Of a stretch of 39,319 nucleotides of DNA, positions 1 through 8,125 are shown one piece after another. Below the pieces are notes generated by a model. That model did no database searches. It had not been told where the DNA came from and was given only the letters and a program-made list of their open reading frames with translations. How positions within the stretch are numbered: position 1 is the stretch's first letter; each line of letters starts with the position of its first letter. The position numbers and the translations under genes are program-made. Origin of the DNA: CAUZFZ01 sp963579025 (lineage in GTDB: Bacteria; Planctomycetota; Planctomycetia; Planctomycetales; Planctomycetaceae); contig CAUZFZ010000103.1 of NCBI GenBank assembly GCA_963579025.1, forward strand, positions 1 to 39,319. The letters run 5' to 3'.

Positions 1-42
1 GTTCCCACCGGCCGCGTATTGTCGGTTCTGGCCGGTGGGAAC
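1..42. repeat. 13-bp perfect inverted repeat at window edge
   Basis: Bases 1-13 and 30-42 are exact reverse complements (GTTCCCACCGGCC against GGCCGGTGGGAAC) with a 16-base spacer. There is no T-run on either side, so it is not a classical intrinsic terminator. It lies just downstream of the sialidase-like remnant, and the flanking GC-rich bases suggest an intergenic palindromic repeat that may continue outside the window. Confidence 0.6.
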
Positions 43-47
43 CGGCC

Positions 48-356
48 CTACTGCACTCCGGATTTCAGCCGGCGAATGAAGAATCGTTTGTTGGCGAACG
101 TTCGGCCCTGCAGGTAGGGCGATCCGTGACTCCACGTTCGGTCGCCATTGGTGGAGACGCTCTGTGCGATTCCGCCCGTATTTCGCAGCAGCATCCACAG
201 GCTGCCGTCACCACGCTCGACGATCATGTGCTCATCGACTCGTGTGCCGTGAATGCGGACCTGACCGATGCGTTCGAACGACTTGCCCTGATCCGTCCAT
301 CTCTGAAGGGCTACGGCGTCATCCGCGGCAACTTCAGGCCCACCTGGTACGACGTT
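48..356 (-). pseudogene. sialidase-like (BNR) gene remnant, truncated at both ends
   Basis: Reading the minus strand, an open frame of about 103 codons runs from just after a TGA at 357-359 to a TAG at 48-50. It contains no plausible start codon before its middle. The translation includes WTDQGKSFERIG, EHMIVERGDGSLWMLLRNT, SVSTNGDRTWSHG (an Asp-box-like BNR motif) and RFFIRRLKSG. These resemble internal strands of the exo-alpha-sialidase family six-bladed propeller. Intact family members are several hundred residues long and continue well past the RFFIRRL segment, so both the N-terminal and C-terminal parts are missing. It sits directly downstream of the sulfatase on the same strand, so it was probably part of the same glycan-degrading cluster before decay. 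The family call is from memory of motifs and not from a search. Confidence 0.6.
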
Positions 357-414
357 TCAGAACAGTACAGTCGGATGCGTCGAATACACGTGATCGGAGC
401 CCAGCGTCCGATCA

Positions 415-2049
415 TCAGTCGAGCGGCTTCAGGTACTTGACACCGTAGTCTCGGGGCAATGGTGTGACGTAGTTGGCTTCCGCCCAGCGATCCCATTTGG
501 TGGCCAGTTGCTTCACGAGTGTGGGACGCTTCCGGGCCAGATCGTCGAGTTCCGTGCGATCATTGTCCGTGTCGTACAGTTCCCAGTCCTGTTGCTTGAG
601 GGCGACCAGTTTCCACTTGCCGTCGAGAATCGCGCGGTTCGATTCGTGTTCGAAGTAAAGAGTCCGTGGCTTCGTCGACCGACCCTTGAGTATTGGCATC
701 AGACTCTGTCCCGGTAAATCAATCGGGCCCGGGTATTCTGCGCCGGCGATCTCGTTGAGTGTCGGCATCAGGTCGATGATGTGAGTCGGACGGTGGTCGA
801 TCTCGCCTCGCCGCTTCAGCCCTTCCGGCCAATGAATAATACAGGGTGAAGCAACGCCGCCTTCGTGTGTGTAGTGTTTGTAGAGACGCCAGGGAGTGTT
901 GCTGGCGTTGGACCAGCCTGATCCGGCACTGTGATATGTGCCGTGGCCACCCATTTGTTCGATCTGGTCACCGCGATGAAGAATGTTGTTCGGGCTGGAT
1001 TTGACATCAAACCCAAGAGGATCCCATTCAGCACACGCACCATTGTCGGACATGAAGACGATCAGTGTGTTGTTCAGTTCATTGGTGGCTGCCAAATCGC
1101 TGAGAACGCGGCCAACGTTCTGATCGATCCGGTCGATCATGGCGGCGTAGATCGCCATGCGGCGTGCGAGGTCCGCCCGGCGCTCTTTGGGGAGTGAGTC
1201 CCAGGATGGATTCGTCCCGGTGTTTTTCTCACCGTAATCCCAGTAACGCGAACGCGGAGTCAGCTTTGTGGTGTCGGGAACGATTCCGATTTGCTTCATG
1301 CGAGTCAGTCGCTGTTCGCGAGCCTGATCCCAACCACCGTGATACGCGTCCGCGTATTTCTGAATGTCTTCCTGAGGAGCCTGCAGCGGAAAATGTGGAG
1401 CATGGTAGGCGACATACAGGAACCACGGCTTTGCTGGTGTCTGTCGGGCCTGAGACAGGAATGCCAGCGCATGGTCGGTGACCGCGTCTGTTCCGTAGAA
1501 CTTGTTGCTGTCGTATTTCTGTTTCGGACGCCCAGCGGGAAGTCGCATGTAGTGGTCGGGATCCCAGAATGTCTGGGCACTCACCAGAGTGCCATAGAAC
1601 TCCTCAAACCCATGCTGCGTCGGGTCGGGCGTCCCCAGATGCCATTTCCCGGAGATGAAAGACCGATACCCCGCTGGCTTGAGTGACTCAGCGATCGTTG
1701 GGGCATCCGGGCTGACCCGACCGCGGTAGCCTGGCTGGCCCAGGTCGGCAACTTTGTGTCCGACGCCCACGCGATGCGGGTAGTGGCCGGTCAGAATACT
1801 CGTGCGGGACGGGCAGCAGCGCCCCGTGTTGTAAAAGTGAGTCAGGCGTAGACCGTTACTCGCCAGAGAATCCAGATGCGGTGTGTTGATTTCTCCGCCG
1901 TAGCAACCCAGGTCGCTGTAACCCAGATCGTCAGCAACGATGATCAGAACATTCGGCTTCCCTGCCGCCTCAACTGTCTCCATGCAGATGTCGAGCAGAG
2001 CAGCCAGCACGGCCAATAACGGAATCAGTTTCACGAAGTCGTCTCTCAT
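415..2049 (-). CDS. secreted arylsulfatase-type sulfatase (formylglycine-dependent)
   Basis: Family S1 sulfatase that hydrolyses sulfate esters, probably on a polysaccharide or its oligomers outside the cytoplasm. The start at 2049 gives 544 residues beginning MRDDFVKLIPLLAVL, a signal-peptide-like stretch. A start 13 codons upstream would place charged residues before it and is less likely. The first metal-binding Asp pair is in the VADDLGYSD segment (about residues 40-41). The formylglycine motif C-x-P-S-R is present as CCPSR (Cys about 78), followed by TSILTGHYPHR. A later metal-site motif is FMSDNGACAEW, and the C-terminal subdomain has LYDTDNDRTELDDLA. Length is normal for the family. 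It is flanked by two gene remnants of carbohydrate-active type. Planctomycetes commonly carry many such genes. The substrate cannot be read from sequence alone, and an anaerobic- or FGE-type maturase is not encoded here. Confidence 0.95.
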   Translation of the reverse strand: MRDDFVKLIPLLAVLAALLDICMETVEAAGKPNVLIIVADDLGYSDLGCYGGEINTPHLDSLASNGLRLTHFYNTGRCCPSRTSILTGHYPHRVGVGHKVADLGQPGYRGRVSPDAPTIAESLKPAGYRSFISGKWHLGTPDPTQHGFEEFYGTLVSAQTFWDPDHYMRLPAGRPKQKYDSNKFYGTDAVTDHALAFLSQARQTPAKPWFLYVAYHAPHFPLQAPQEDIQKYADAYHGGWDQAREQRLTRMKQIGIVPDTTKLTPRSRYWDYGEKNTGTNPSWDSLPKERRADLARRMAIYAAMIDRIDQNVGRVLSDLAATNELNNTLIVFMSDNGACAEWDPLGFDVKSSPNNILHRGDQIEQMGGHGTYHSAGSGWSNASNTPWRLYKHYTHEGGVASPCIIHWPEGLKRRGEIDHRPTHIIDLMPTLNEIAGAEYPGPIDLPGQSLMPILKGRSTKPRTLYFEHESNRAILDGKWKLVALKQQDWELYDTDNDRTELDDLARKRPTLVKQLATKWDRWAEANYVTPLPRDYGVKYLKPLD

Positions 2050-2087
2050 GTGGGATGGTGAAGTCGAAGTGTGATTGCGACGTCGCA

Positions 2088-2225
2088 TTACTCAAGCAGT
2101 CGCAGCATGGCTTTCCCAATGCGGTCGCCGATTAGGTGGTACGTTTCGGCATTACTGTTCCAGTGGTACACCCGGGCTGCCGTCGCTGGAATCCGGATGA
2201 ACGTGCCGACCAGTCGATGCGACGG
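2088..2225 (-). pseudogene. C-terminal remnant of a possible sialate O-acetylesterase/SGNH-type esterase
   Basis: On the minus strand a 45-codon open frame runs from a TGA at 2226-2228 to a TAA at 2088-2090. It reads LVGTFIRIPATAARVYHW and then NSNAETYHLIGDRIGKAML. This resembles the C-terminal end of secreted esterases of the sialate O-acetylesterase type found in planctomycetes, where a HWNSNAE-like segment is followed by a terminal helix. No N-terminal part or start codon is present, so this would be a relic. It lies directly upstream of the sulfatase gene, whose longer alternative start overlaps the relic's stop. The family assignment is tentative. An alternative is that the frame is open by chance. 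Confidence 0.4.
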
Positions 2226-2292
2226 TCATGATTCTGAGCATAGTGCAATATCTCTTTCGCTATGGGTCGCGACCGGGTTGGTCAGAGTTGTC

Positions 2293-3132
2293 TTAATTCC
2301 AACGATGCAACTGCTTTTTCGCGACTTCAAGCTGTGATTGGAGCAATTCACGCTCATCATCCGGGCATGTTTTCAGTAGTGGTTCCAGCAAGCGGACAGC
2401 CATCCCTGGATGGTCGGACTTCAACGCGATCAGAGCCAGATCACGTCGATCGGCATACCGCCCCGGGCCCAATGCCACGAGACGCTGTTGCACGGGCCAG
2501 GCTGCAGACCAGTTTTCCTGTCGAGCGAACAGGACCTTCAGGTTCGTCAGCATCCGGGTGATGATCGTCCGCGTATCCGTCGGTTCAAGTAACCTCACGA
2601 TGACATGCGTTGGCATTGTCGTCAGCCCGGTCAGCCACTCGACCGTTTCTTCGAGCGTCAGGATTCTTCGCCCGGCAAACGCATCCAGAAACAGCGGCCC
2701 TGCGGGTGATTCAACACGCGTTAGAAAGTGCATGGGCGACGCCACCCCGGTCAGGTCGATTCCCACTCCCTGGCAGACTGCCATGTATAAGACGGAGAGG
2801 CTGATCGGTATTCCGCGACGCTTGTCGATAATCCGATGCAGGAAACTGCCATCCGCCTCGGCATAGGCGGCGTGCGAACCGGTGATCTGGTACTCGATCG
2901 AAAGCGACTGCGCGACCAAGCTTAGAGCTTCACGTTCGGACGACGATCGCAGAACCAGCGGCCTGAGTTGATCCGCACGGGCTGCGATCCAGTCGAGGGT
3001 CGGCTGAAAGTCGAGATCAGGATACGAATCCCGCGCCAGCTCAAGCGCTGCCCGCGTCAGGTCCACGTCGGGCTGCCGTGATAACAGGCCACGGAATTCG
3101 GGATCCCGGGCAAAGTTGGACTCGGTCGTCAT
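2293..3132 (-). CDS. SirB1-family transglutaminase-like/TPR protein
   Basis: 279 residues. The central part (about residues 60-170) has the SirB1/Transglut_core2 signature: RRGIPISLSVLYMAVCQGVG, then SPMHFLTRV and LFLDAFAGRR. These keep the His and Asp positions of the transglutaminase-like fold, but no clear nucleophilic Cys is seen, as is usual in this family. The C-terminal third (about 195-279) is helical with the tetratricopeptide-like pattern typical of the family, including LVALGPGRYADRRDLALIAL. No signal peptide is seen, so it should be cytoplasmic. The start codon overlaps the stop of the upstream dehydrogenase by 4 bases (ATGA at 3129-3132), which indicates translational coupling. 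The biochemical role of SirB1 proteins is not established. The family call is firm; function is unknown. Confidence 0.85.
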   Translation of the reverse strand: MTTESNFARDPEFRGLLSRQPDVDLTRAALELARDSYPDLDFQPTLDWIAARADQLRPLVLRSSSEREALSLVAQSLSIEYQITGSHAAYAEADGSFLHRIIDKRRGIPISLSVLYMAVCQGVGIDLTGVASPMHFLTRVESPAGPLFLDAFAGRRILTLEETVEWLTGLTTMPTHVIVRLLEPTDTRTIITRMLTNLKVLFARQENWSAAWPVQQRLVALGPGRYADRRDLALIALKSDHPGMAVRLLEPLLKTCPDDERELLQSQLEVAKKQLHRWN

Positions 3133-4568
3133 GACGGAAGTGTCCAGCGAGTCGTGACTTTCTGAGACTGTGTCCAGAATTCGATTGAACTCGGCCCAGT
3201 GATATCGCCGACGCCGAACTTCGAATCGTTCCAGCCTCCAAAACCGAACGGCTCAAGGGGCACGGGCACGCCGACGTTGACGCCGATCATTCCGGCACTG
3301 GCACTGCGAACAACCTCACGGGCCGTCGCGCCGTTCTGAGTATACACCGCCGCTGCATTGCCGAACGGTGAAGCATTCTCAATCTGCACGGCCTCGTCGA
3401 TGTTGTCAGTTCGGATAATCGCCAGCACGGGTCCGAAGACTTCTTCCTGAGCGATTCGCATGTCGGGTGTGACCTGATCGATGACAGTTGCTCCCACATA
3501 GAACCCACCTTCTCGACCGCGCACGACTGTGTTGCGACCATCGACCAGAACCCGCGCGCCGGACTGCTCGGCCTCGGTAATGAACTCTTCAATCCGTGAT
3601 TTCGCGGCTGCGGAGATGACGGGTCCCAGTGTTTCCCCTGGGATCATCTGTCGGGCCTGTTCGCACACCTGCTCGATGATCGGCCGCACGTCACCGACGC
3701 CTACCATCGTTGCGGCGGCCATGCACCGCTGACCGGCACATCCGGCCATTGAGCCCACGACGTTCACCGCAGTCTGTTCGACGTCGGCATCGGACAGCAC
3801 GATCAGATGGTTCTTCGCTCCACCCAGACACAGGGCCCTCTTCAACTGACCGGTGGCCCGCGCGTAAACGCTCTTGGCGACTGGTGTGGAACCGACAAAC
3901 GTCATCGCGGCAATATCCGGATGGTCGCACATAGCTTCAACAACTGGCCGCTGGCCATGCACGATATTGAAGACGCCCGGAGGCAGCCCGGCTTCCTGCA
4001 GCAACTCGGCCGTACGTACGGCGGTCAGCGGAACGTGCTCGGATGGTTTCCAGACGAATGTGTTTCCCAGCGTGATGGCGATCGGAATCGTCCAGTGCGG
4101 CACCATGCTCGGAAAGTTGAATGGTGTGACGGAAGCCACCACTCCCACAGGCGATCGGTCGACTCGACACTCGACGCCGGGGCTCACTTCCAGGACCTGA
4201 CCGGCCACAAGCTGAGGCAGCGAACATGCGAATTCGGTGACTTCGATCGAGCGAATCAACTCACCCCGCGCTTCGCCGACGGTCTTGCCATTCTCCATGT
4301 GAATCAATTGAGCCAGTTCGTCCAGATCGCGCAGCAGCAACTCGCGATACCTGTAGGCGACCTGCGACCGTTGCCGGGCCGTGAGCGAGGACCATTCGGG
4401 AAACGCACGCCTGGCGCTTTTCACGGCGGCATCCAGTTCGGCCGCGCCGGAATCCGGAACGGTGGCGATCAGGGAACCATCCAGCGGCGACGAAACGTCC
4501 AGCGTGGCACAGTCCGGCGTTCCCGTGAACTGGCCGTCTACGAAGTTCTCCAATGCTCGCGGGTCCAT
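3129..4568 (-). CDS. mmsA: methylmalonate-semialdehyde dehydrogenase (CoA-acylating)
   Basis: 479-residue aldehyde dehydrogenase of the CoA-acylating methylmalonate/malonate-semialdehyde type, which oxidises its substrate with NAD and CoA to propionyl- or acetyl-CoA in valine, beta-alanine or inositol breakdown. The catalytic Cys is about residue 282 in GCAGQRCMAA. The stretch LGGAKNH (about 248-254) carries Asn where ordinary NAD aldehyde dehydrogenases have a general-base Glu, a hallmark of this subfamily. Other family motifs are TPFNFPSMVPHWTIP, NTFVWKPSE, FVGSTPVA and QEEVFGPVLAI. Length is slightly under the usual 490-500. A Shine-Dalgarno-like AGGGGATGG precedes the ATG at 4568. It overlaps the SirB1-like gene by 4 bases. 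No other valine or inositol catabolic gene is nearby, so the pathway is inferred from the family only. Confidence 0.93.
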   Translation of the reverse strand: MDPRALENFVDGQFTGTPDCATLDVSSPLDGSLIATVPDSGAAELDAAVKSARRAFPEWSSLTARQRSQVAYRYRELLLRDLDELAQLIHMENGKTVGEARGELIRSIEVTEFACSLPQLVAGQVLEVSPGVECRVDRSPVGVVASVTPFNFPSMVPHWTIPIAITLGNTFVWKPSEHVPLTAVRTAELLQEAGLPPGVFNIVHGQRPVVEAMCDHPDIAAMTFVGSTPVAKSVYARATGQLKRALCLGGAKNHLIVLSDADVEQTAVNVVGSMAGCAGQRCMAAATMVGVGDVRPIIEQVCEQARQMIPGETLGPVISAAAKSRIEEFITEAEQSGARVLVDGRNTVVRGREGGFYVGATVIDQVTPDMRIAQEEVFGPVLAIIRTDNIDEAVQIENASPFGNAAAVYTQNGATAREVVRSASAGMIGVNVGVPVPLEPFGFGGWNDSKFGVGDITGPSSIEFWTQSQKVTTRWTLPS

Positions 4569-4679
4569 CAGCCATCCCCTGCATTCGCTTTAACAAGCTC
4601 GCCCGATACTTCGACGAGCGTCAATGCGAGGTATTCGCGCAGGGGTGATGTCCGGCGTCAACCATTCGTCACGACAAGG

Positions 4680-5138
4680 TTAAGGCATCACGAATTCGTG
4701 CTCCGGACAATGCACCGTCAGCACCGGACACGGGGCTTTACGCACGATTTTCTCGGCGTTACTGCCCAGCAGCATGTGTGCCAGACCAGTTCGTCCGTGT
4801 GTTCCGATCACCAGCAGATCGATTGTCAGGTCCCTGGCGACACGGATGATCTCCACCAGGGGATGCCCCTCCACCGTCGTCCGAGTGACGTTCAACCGAT
4901 CGTGCCAGTCATTACCCGGTACCGTGTTCAGGCTGGCTTCGGCATGCTCTCTCATCTGAGTTTCGGACTCGGGAGTAAACACGATGCCTTCGTGATACAT
5001 CACAGGGATCATTTCCACGACATGCAGTAAATGCAGTTCCGCATCGAACCGCGACGCCAGTTCGCAACCGTAACGCACGGCGTTCCGGGCGTGCTCGCTG
5101 AAATTCGTTGGCACAAGGACTCGCCGAAGATTGATCAT
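4680..5138 (-). CDS. universal stress protein (UspA family)
   Basis: 152 residues from the ATG at 5138, chosen because AAGGGGAGG lies just upstream. A longer frame to 5204 lacks such a site. It begins MINLRRVLVPTNFSEHARNA, the first strand and Asp-/Asn-loop region of the UspA fold. The C-terminal part has LLVIGTHGRTGLAHMLLGSN, matching the ATP-binding pattern G-x2-G-x9-G-S of nucleotide-binding Usp proteins, followed by EKIVRKAPCPVLTV. The protein is cytoplasmic and full-length for a single-domain Usp. It lies upstream of mmsA in the same direction, separated by 111 bases, so co-transcription would be in the order usp then mmsA then the SirB1-like gene. It diverges from the enolase-superfamily gene. 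Confidence 0.93.
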   Translation of the reverse strand: MINLRRVLVPTNFSEHARNAVRYGCELASRFDAELHLLHVVEMIPVMYHEGIVFTPESETQMREHAEASLNTVPGNDWHDRLNVTRTTVEGHPLVEIIRVARDLTIDLLVIGTHGRTGLAHMLLGSNAEKIVRKAPCPVLTVHCPEHEFVMP

Positions 5139-5436
5139 GGCCTCCCCTTTCGGGAAACAGGAAACGAAACCGGTTCTTCGTTCGCGGCCGCCCAGGCGGT
5201 TCACTCGTGCCCGGCCAGCCTTCGAAATCCGCTATGAACTTCCAGCCGCGGCACTACCACACGAATGCAGTTTCTGCGTACGGCGTTTCGCCATGAGACC
5301 GACTATCATACTCCTCGTCGAAGCGGGCTGACGAACACGAAATCACAGAAGTCATCCGAATTCCAGCGGGACGATTTCCGGCAGCGCGTCGGGCTGATCA
5401 GGTCGCGTTTGAGAACTCAGTCGAACGGACACCGGG

Positions 5437-6618
5437 ATGCGTATTGCCGAGCTGGTTGCGTACCACGTGCAGATTCCACTGAAGCGCCGCATTCGACATG
5501 CGTCGTATACACGCCACACCAGCGATTCGATCATCATTCGTTGTGTTCTGATCGACGGCACCGAGGGCTGGGGTGAAGGACTGCCCCGTCACTATGTCAC
5601 CGGAGAGACTGTCGAAACTGGTTTTGACCTGCTCCGCGGCACACCGATAAGCGAGCAGCTTGGTGCGGAATTCCAGACACTCGATGACGCCCTCGCGCTG
5701 CTCGATCCGTTCGAACTGACTCGTCCCGAAGTCGATCCGCGCGAGTGCTATGGCAATGCGATTCGCTGCGCTGTGGAGCTGAGCGTGTTGGACGCAGCAT
5801 GTCGTGCGCTGGGTGTCCCCGTCTCCACGATCACTTCCAGGTACGCTCCAGCCGTCGGTGTTCGCGCAGAGAGCACTGAAGTTCGGTACGGCGCCGTGAT
5901 CACATCTACGTCTCGGTTGAAGCAGCGTGTCATGGCATCGCTGATTCGGATGTACGGATTCCGGCAGACGAAGGTCAAAGTCAGAGCGGCGGACGTTGAT
6001 GATGCCTCATCGCTGAAGCGCATCCGACGCGTCTGTGGTCGCCGAATGGACATTCGCGTCGACGCCAATGAAGCATGGACGTGCCAGAACCTCGAAAAGA
6101 ACCTGGAACCACTTCTGCCGTTCGAGATTTCGTGTATCGAGCAGCCCGTTCCACACGCCGATGTCAATGGCCTGGCCGAGGTTCGATCCCGCATCGAGAC
6201 GCCCATCATGCTCGACGAATCGCTTTGCAGTCTGCTCGACGCCAGGCAGGCGATCGAGCGCGGCACGTGCGACCTGTTCAACATCCGATTGTCCAAGTGC
6301 GGTGGATTCCTGCGATCACTCCGACTTGCGGCGACCGCAAATCAGGCCGGACTCGGGTTTCAGTTCGGCTGTCATGTGGGAGAAACGGGAATCCTGTCAG
6401 CAGCGGGTCGGCACTTTGCCACGTCTGTTAGTGGCATTCGCTATCTGGAAGGCAGTTACGATCGCTACCTCGTCAAAGAGCGGCTGACGCACGAGGACCT
6501 GACGTTTGGCCGCGGTGGCATGGCTCCAGCGATCGTCGGGCCGGGTCTGGGCATCTCAATTGACGAAGAAGCCCTTCGACGCGTGACGCTCTCAGAGGAG
6601 CACTACTCAGTCTCTTAG
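5437..6618 (+). CDS. enolase-superfamily enzyme (muconate-lactonizing/dipeptide epimerase subgroup)
   Basis: 393 residues with an N-terminal capping domain (about 1-130) and a C-terminal beta-alpha barrel. The acid/base Lys motif K-x-K is in QTKVKVRAAD (second barrel strand). Metal ligands are in RVDANEAW (Asp), SCIEQPV (Glu) and IMLDESL (Asp/Glu). A second Lys appears in NIRLSKCGGFLRS. This K-x-K ... K-x-G-G arrangement places it in the muconate-lactonizing subgroup with dipeptide epimerases and o-succinylbenzoate synthases, not the mandelate racemase subgroup. The C-terminal GCHVGETGILSAAG matches the last barrel strand. Menaquinone or peptide-recycling neighbours are absent, so the substrate is open. 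An epimerase or cycloisomerase activity on a small acid or dipeptide is inferred. It ends 12 bases before a perfect inverted repeat that probably terminates transcription. Confidence 0.88.
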   Translation: MRIAELVAYHVQIPLKRRIRHASYTRHTSDSIIIRCVLIDGTEGWGEGLPRHYVTGETVETGFDLLRGTPISEQLGAEFQTLDDALALLDPFELTRPEVDPRECYGNAIRCAVELSVLDAACRALGVPVSTITSRYAPAVGVRAESTEVRYGAVITSTSRLKQRVMASLIRMYGFRQTKVKVRAADVDDASSLKRIRRVCGRRMDIRVDANEAWTCQNLEKNLEPLLPFEISCIEQPVPHADVNGLAEVRSRIETPIMLDESLCSLLDARQAIERGTCDLFNIRLSKCGGFLRSLRLAATANQAGLGFQFGCHVGETGILSAAGRHFATSVSGIRYLEGSYDRYLVKERLTHEDLTFGRGGMAPAIVGPGLGISIDEEALRRVTLSEEHYSVS

Positions 6619-6629
6619 ATCGTCTAATC

Positions 6630-6698
6630 ATACAAGCCCGAAGCGCAAGCGAGTGAATCTGTTGCATGGATTCACTCGCTTGCGCTTCGGGCTTGTAT
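6630..6698. terminator. perfect 30-bp inverted repeat, probable bidirectional terminator
   Basis: Arms at 6630-6659 and 6669-6698 are exact reverse complements over 30 bases with a 9-base loop. The core reads ACAAGCCCGAAGCGCAAGCG. The element lies between the stop of the plus-strand enolase-superfamily gene (6618) and the stop of the minus-strand propeller gene (6728), so it can serve both. There is no strong T-run. A diverged copy of the same sequence is found at 39037-39093, so it is a dispersed repeat family as well as a hairpin. Confidence 0.75.
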
Positions 6699-6727
6699 CG
6701 AGGTTGAATGCTAACTCTGAGAGTGTT

Positions 6728-8116
6728 CTAAGGCGTCAGTTCCACACCCACGATCGCAGGACTGGTCTTCTCGTTCCTGGACCAGAGCCGGGCCTGAATC
6801 TGAGCGTAACGGCCGGGATTGATCGGGGTGTCACGTTTTATCGACTTCCACTCGGTCCAGCTCGCGTCCGGCGCTGCGACGTTGCCACTGCGGACGAACA
6901 GCTGCGCACCAGCCTCCGGCACACCTTCGGCGTAGCCAACCGTCCCGTAGCCGTTCCCGCAGAACCACATGCGGTACTTCCCATCGACGACGTCGATTTC
7001 AGGGTACTCGACCTTGTCAGAATCCCAGCTACTTGCCGCTCCGGGCCCAAGGACTGGAGTCATCGGCGAGTGCTCCCAGTCGATCCCATTGAGACTCTCG
7101 GCGTACCGAATGCGATAAGCGGACCGGGCGTGTGAAAACCACATCTTAAAGACGCCGTGTTCGTGGCGAACGAAACAGCGTGACATGACATTGCGACCGG
7201 GGCCGGCTGCGAAATCTTCACTCACGACCGGGTTGTGCTCGTGCTTCTTCCACTGCACACCGTCGTCCGATGTGGCCAGGCACAAATGAATGTACTGCTT
7301 ACCCGGGACGGCCTTCATGGCCGTGTACCACATCATCCAACGATCGCCGATGCGGCGGACCTCAGGCACAAACACACCGCCCTCGTCAGGTGAACCTTCA
7401 CCACCCCGATCCAGTAGCGGATCTCCATTACCGACCCGTTTCCAGGTCACTCCGGCATCAAGTGATTCAGCCAGGCCAAAGGCCCAGGCACTTCCCGGTT
7501 TGCCGCGATCACCCCAGCCCGTGTAGTACATCCGCCAGTGCGTGTCAGTGACTTTCACGACTCGCGGCTGATTCAGCAGATTCCCTTCCCAGTTGTCGGT
7601 TCGCGGTCGAAGGACGGGACTGGCCGCGTGTTCTTTCCACGTAAGTGGATCGTCGATGGATGCCTCGGCGAACCCAATCCCGGCTCCATTGCGCCCGCTG
7701 TAGAACATGCGGTAGTGAAGATTGTCGGGTGTGCGAACGACGGAAACACCGTTGGTCCAGTTGTCCCATGCACCTGACTGCTTTGGACCGTAAACCGGAT
7801 TCTTCGTGTGCTTTTTCCATGTCAGCGGTGTTGTCCACTGTTCGACCCACCGAACTCTGATCGTCTTCGCTTCTTTCAATGCGGCAATCGAGGACAGATC
7901 AACAACAGAGGACACGAACTCACCGGTCTGTGCGTACTTGCCGTCGCTATTAATCAGACGCAGTCGGCCATGTTTGTCGAGTTCAAGTTGCTGCAGGTCG
8001 CCTCGTTTCAGATCGATACTGAAACTGCTGGTTGTGGCAGTAATTTCACCGGCGTGTACCGGAACGGTCGGCGGCACGGCCAGCACAGCACAGACCGTAA
8101 GTGTCATCGACTTCAT
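6728..8116 (-). CDS. secreted five-bladed beta-propeller protein (GH43/GH32-like fold)
   Basis: 462 residues starting with a signal peptide (MKSMTLTVCAVLAVPPTVPV, cleavage near HAGE). After an N-terminal strand-rich segment (about 25-90) there are repeated blades of the pattern W-K-H-x-x-N/S-P-V followed by MWYT, MYYTGWG or MWFSHARS, at about residues 95-390. This is the repeat style of the arabinanase/levansucrase/invertase clan. The tail (about 395-462) is a short strand domain ending QARLWSRNEKTSPAIVGVEL, of the kind found after secreted propellers. No clear catalytic Asp/Glu trio can be assigned by eye, so it may bind or cleave glycans. It starts 9 bases downstream of the stop of its paralogue, so the two form an operon. 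The family level is sure, the activity is not. Confidence 0.75.
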   Translation of the reverse strand: MKSMTLTVCAVLAVPPTVPVHAGEITATTSSFSIDLKRGDLQQLELDKHGRLRLINSDGKYAQTGEFVSSVVDLSSIAALKEAKTIRVRWVEQWTTPLTWKKHTKNPVYGPKQSGAWDNWTNGVSVVRTPDNLHYRMFYSGRNGAGIGFAEASIDDPLTWKEHAASPVLRPRTDNWEGNLLNQPRVVKVTDTHWRMYYTGWGDRGKPGSAWAFGLAESLDAGVTWKRVGNGDPLLDRGGEGSPDEGGVFVPEVRRIGDRWMMWYTAMKAVPGKQYIHLCLATSDDGVQWKKHEHNPVVSEDFAAGPGRNVMSRCFVRHEHGVFKMWFSHARSAYRIRYAESLNGIDWEHSPMTPVLGPGAASSWDSDKVEYPEIDVVDGKYRMWFCGNGYGTVGYAEGVPEAGAQLFVRSGNVAAPDASWTEWKSIKRDTPINPGRYAQIQARLWSRNEKTSPAIVGVELTP

Positions 8117-8125
8117 AGTCGCCCA

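Noticed and set aside
3807..5030. Plus-strand open frame of over 400 codons opposite mmsA and the stress-protein gene
   Set aside because: It is the antisense shadow of two well-supported genes in a GC-rich genome and shows no family motif.
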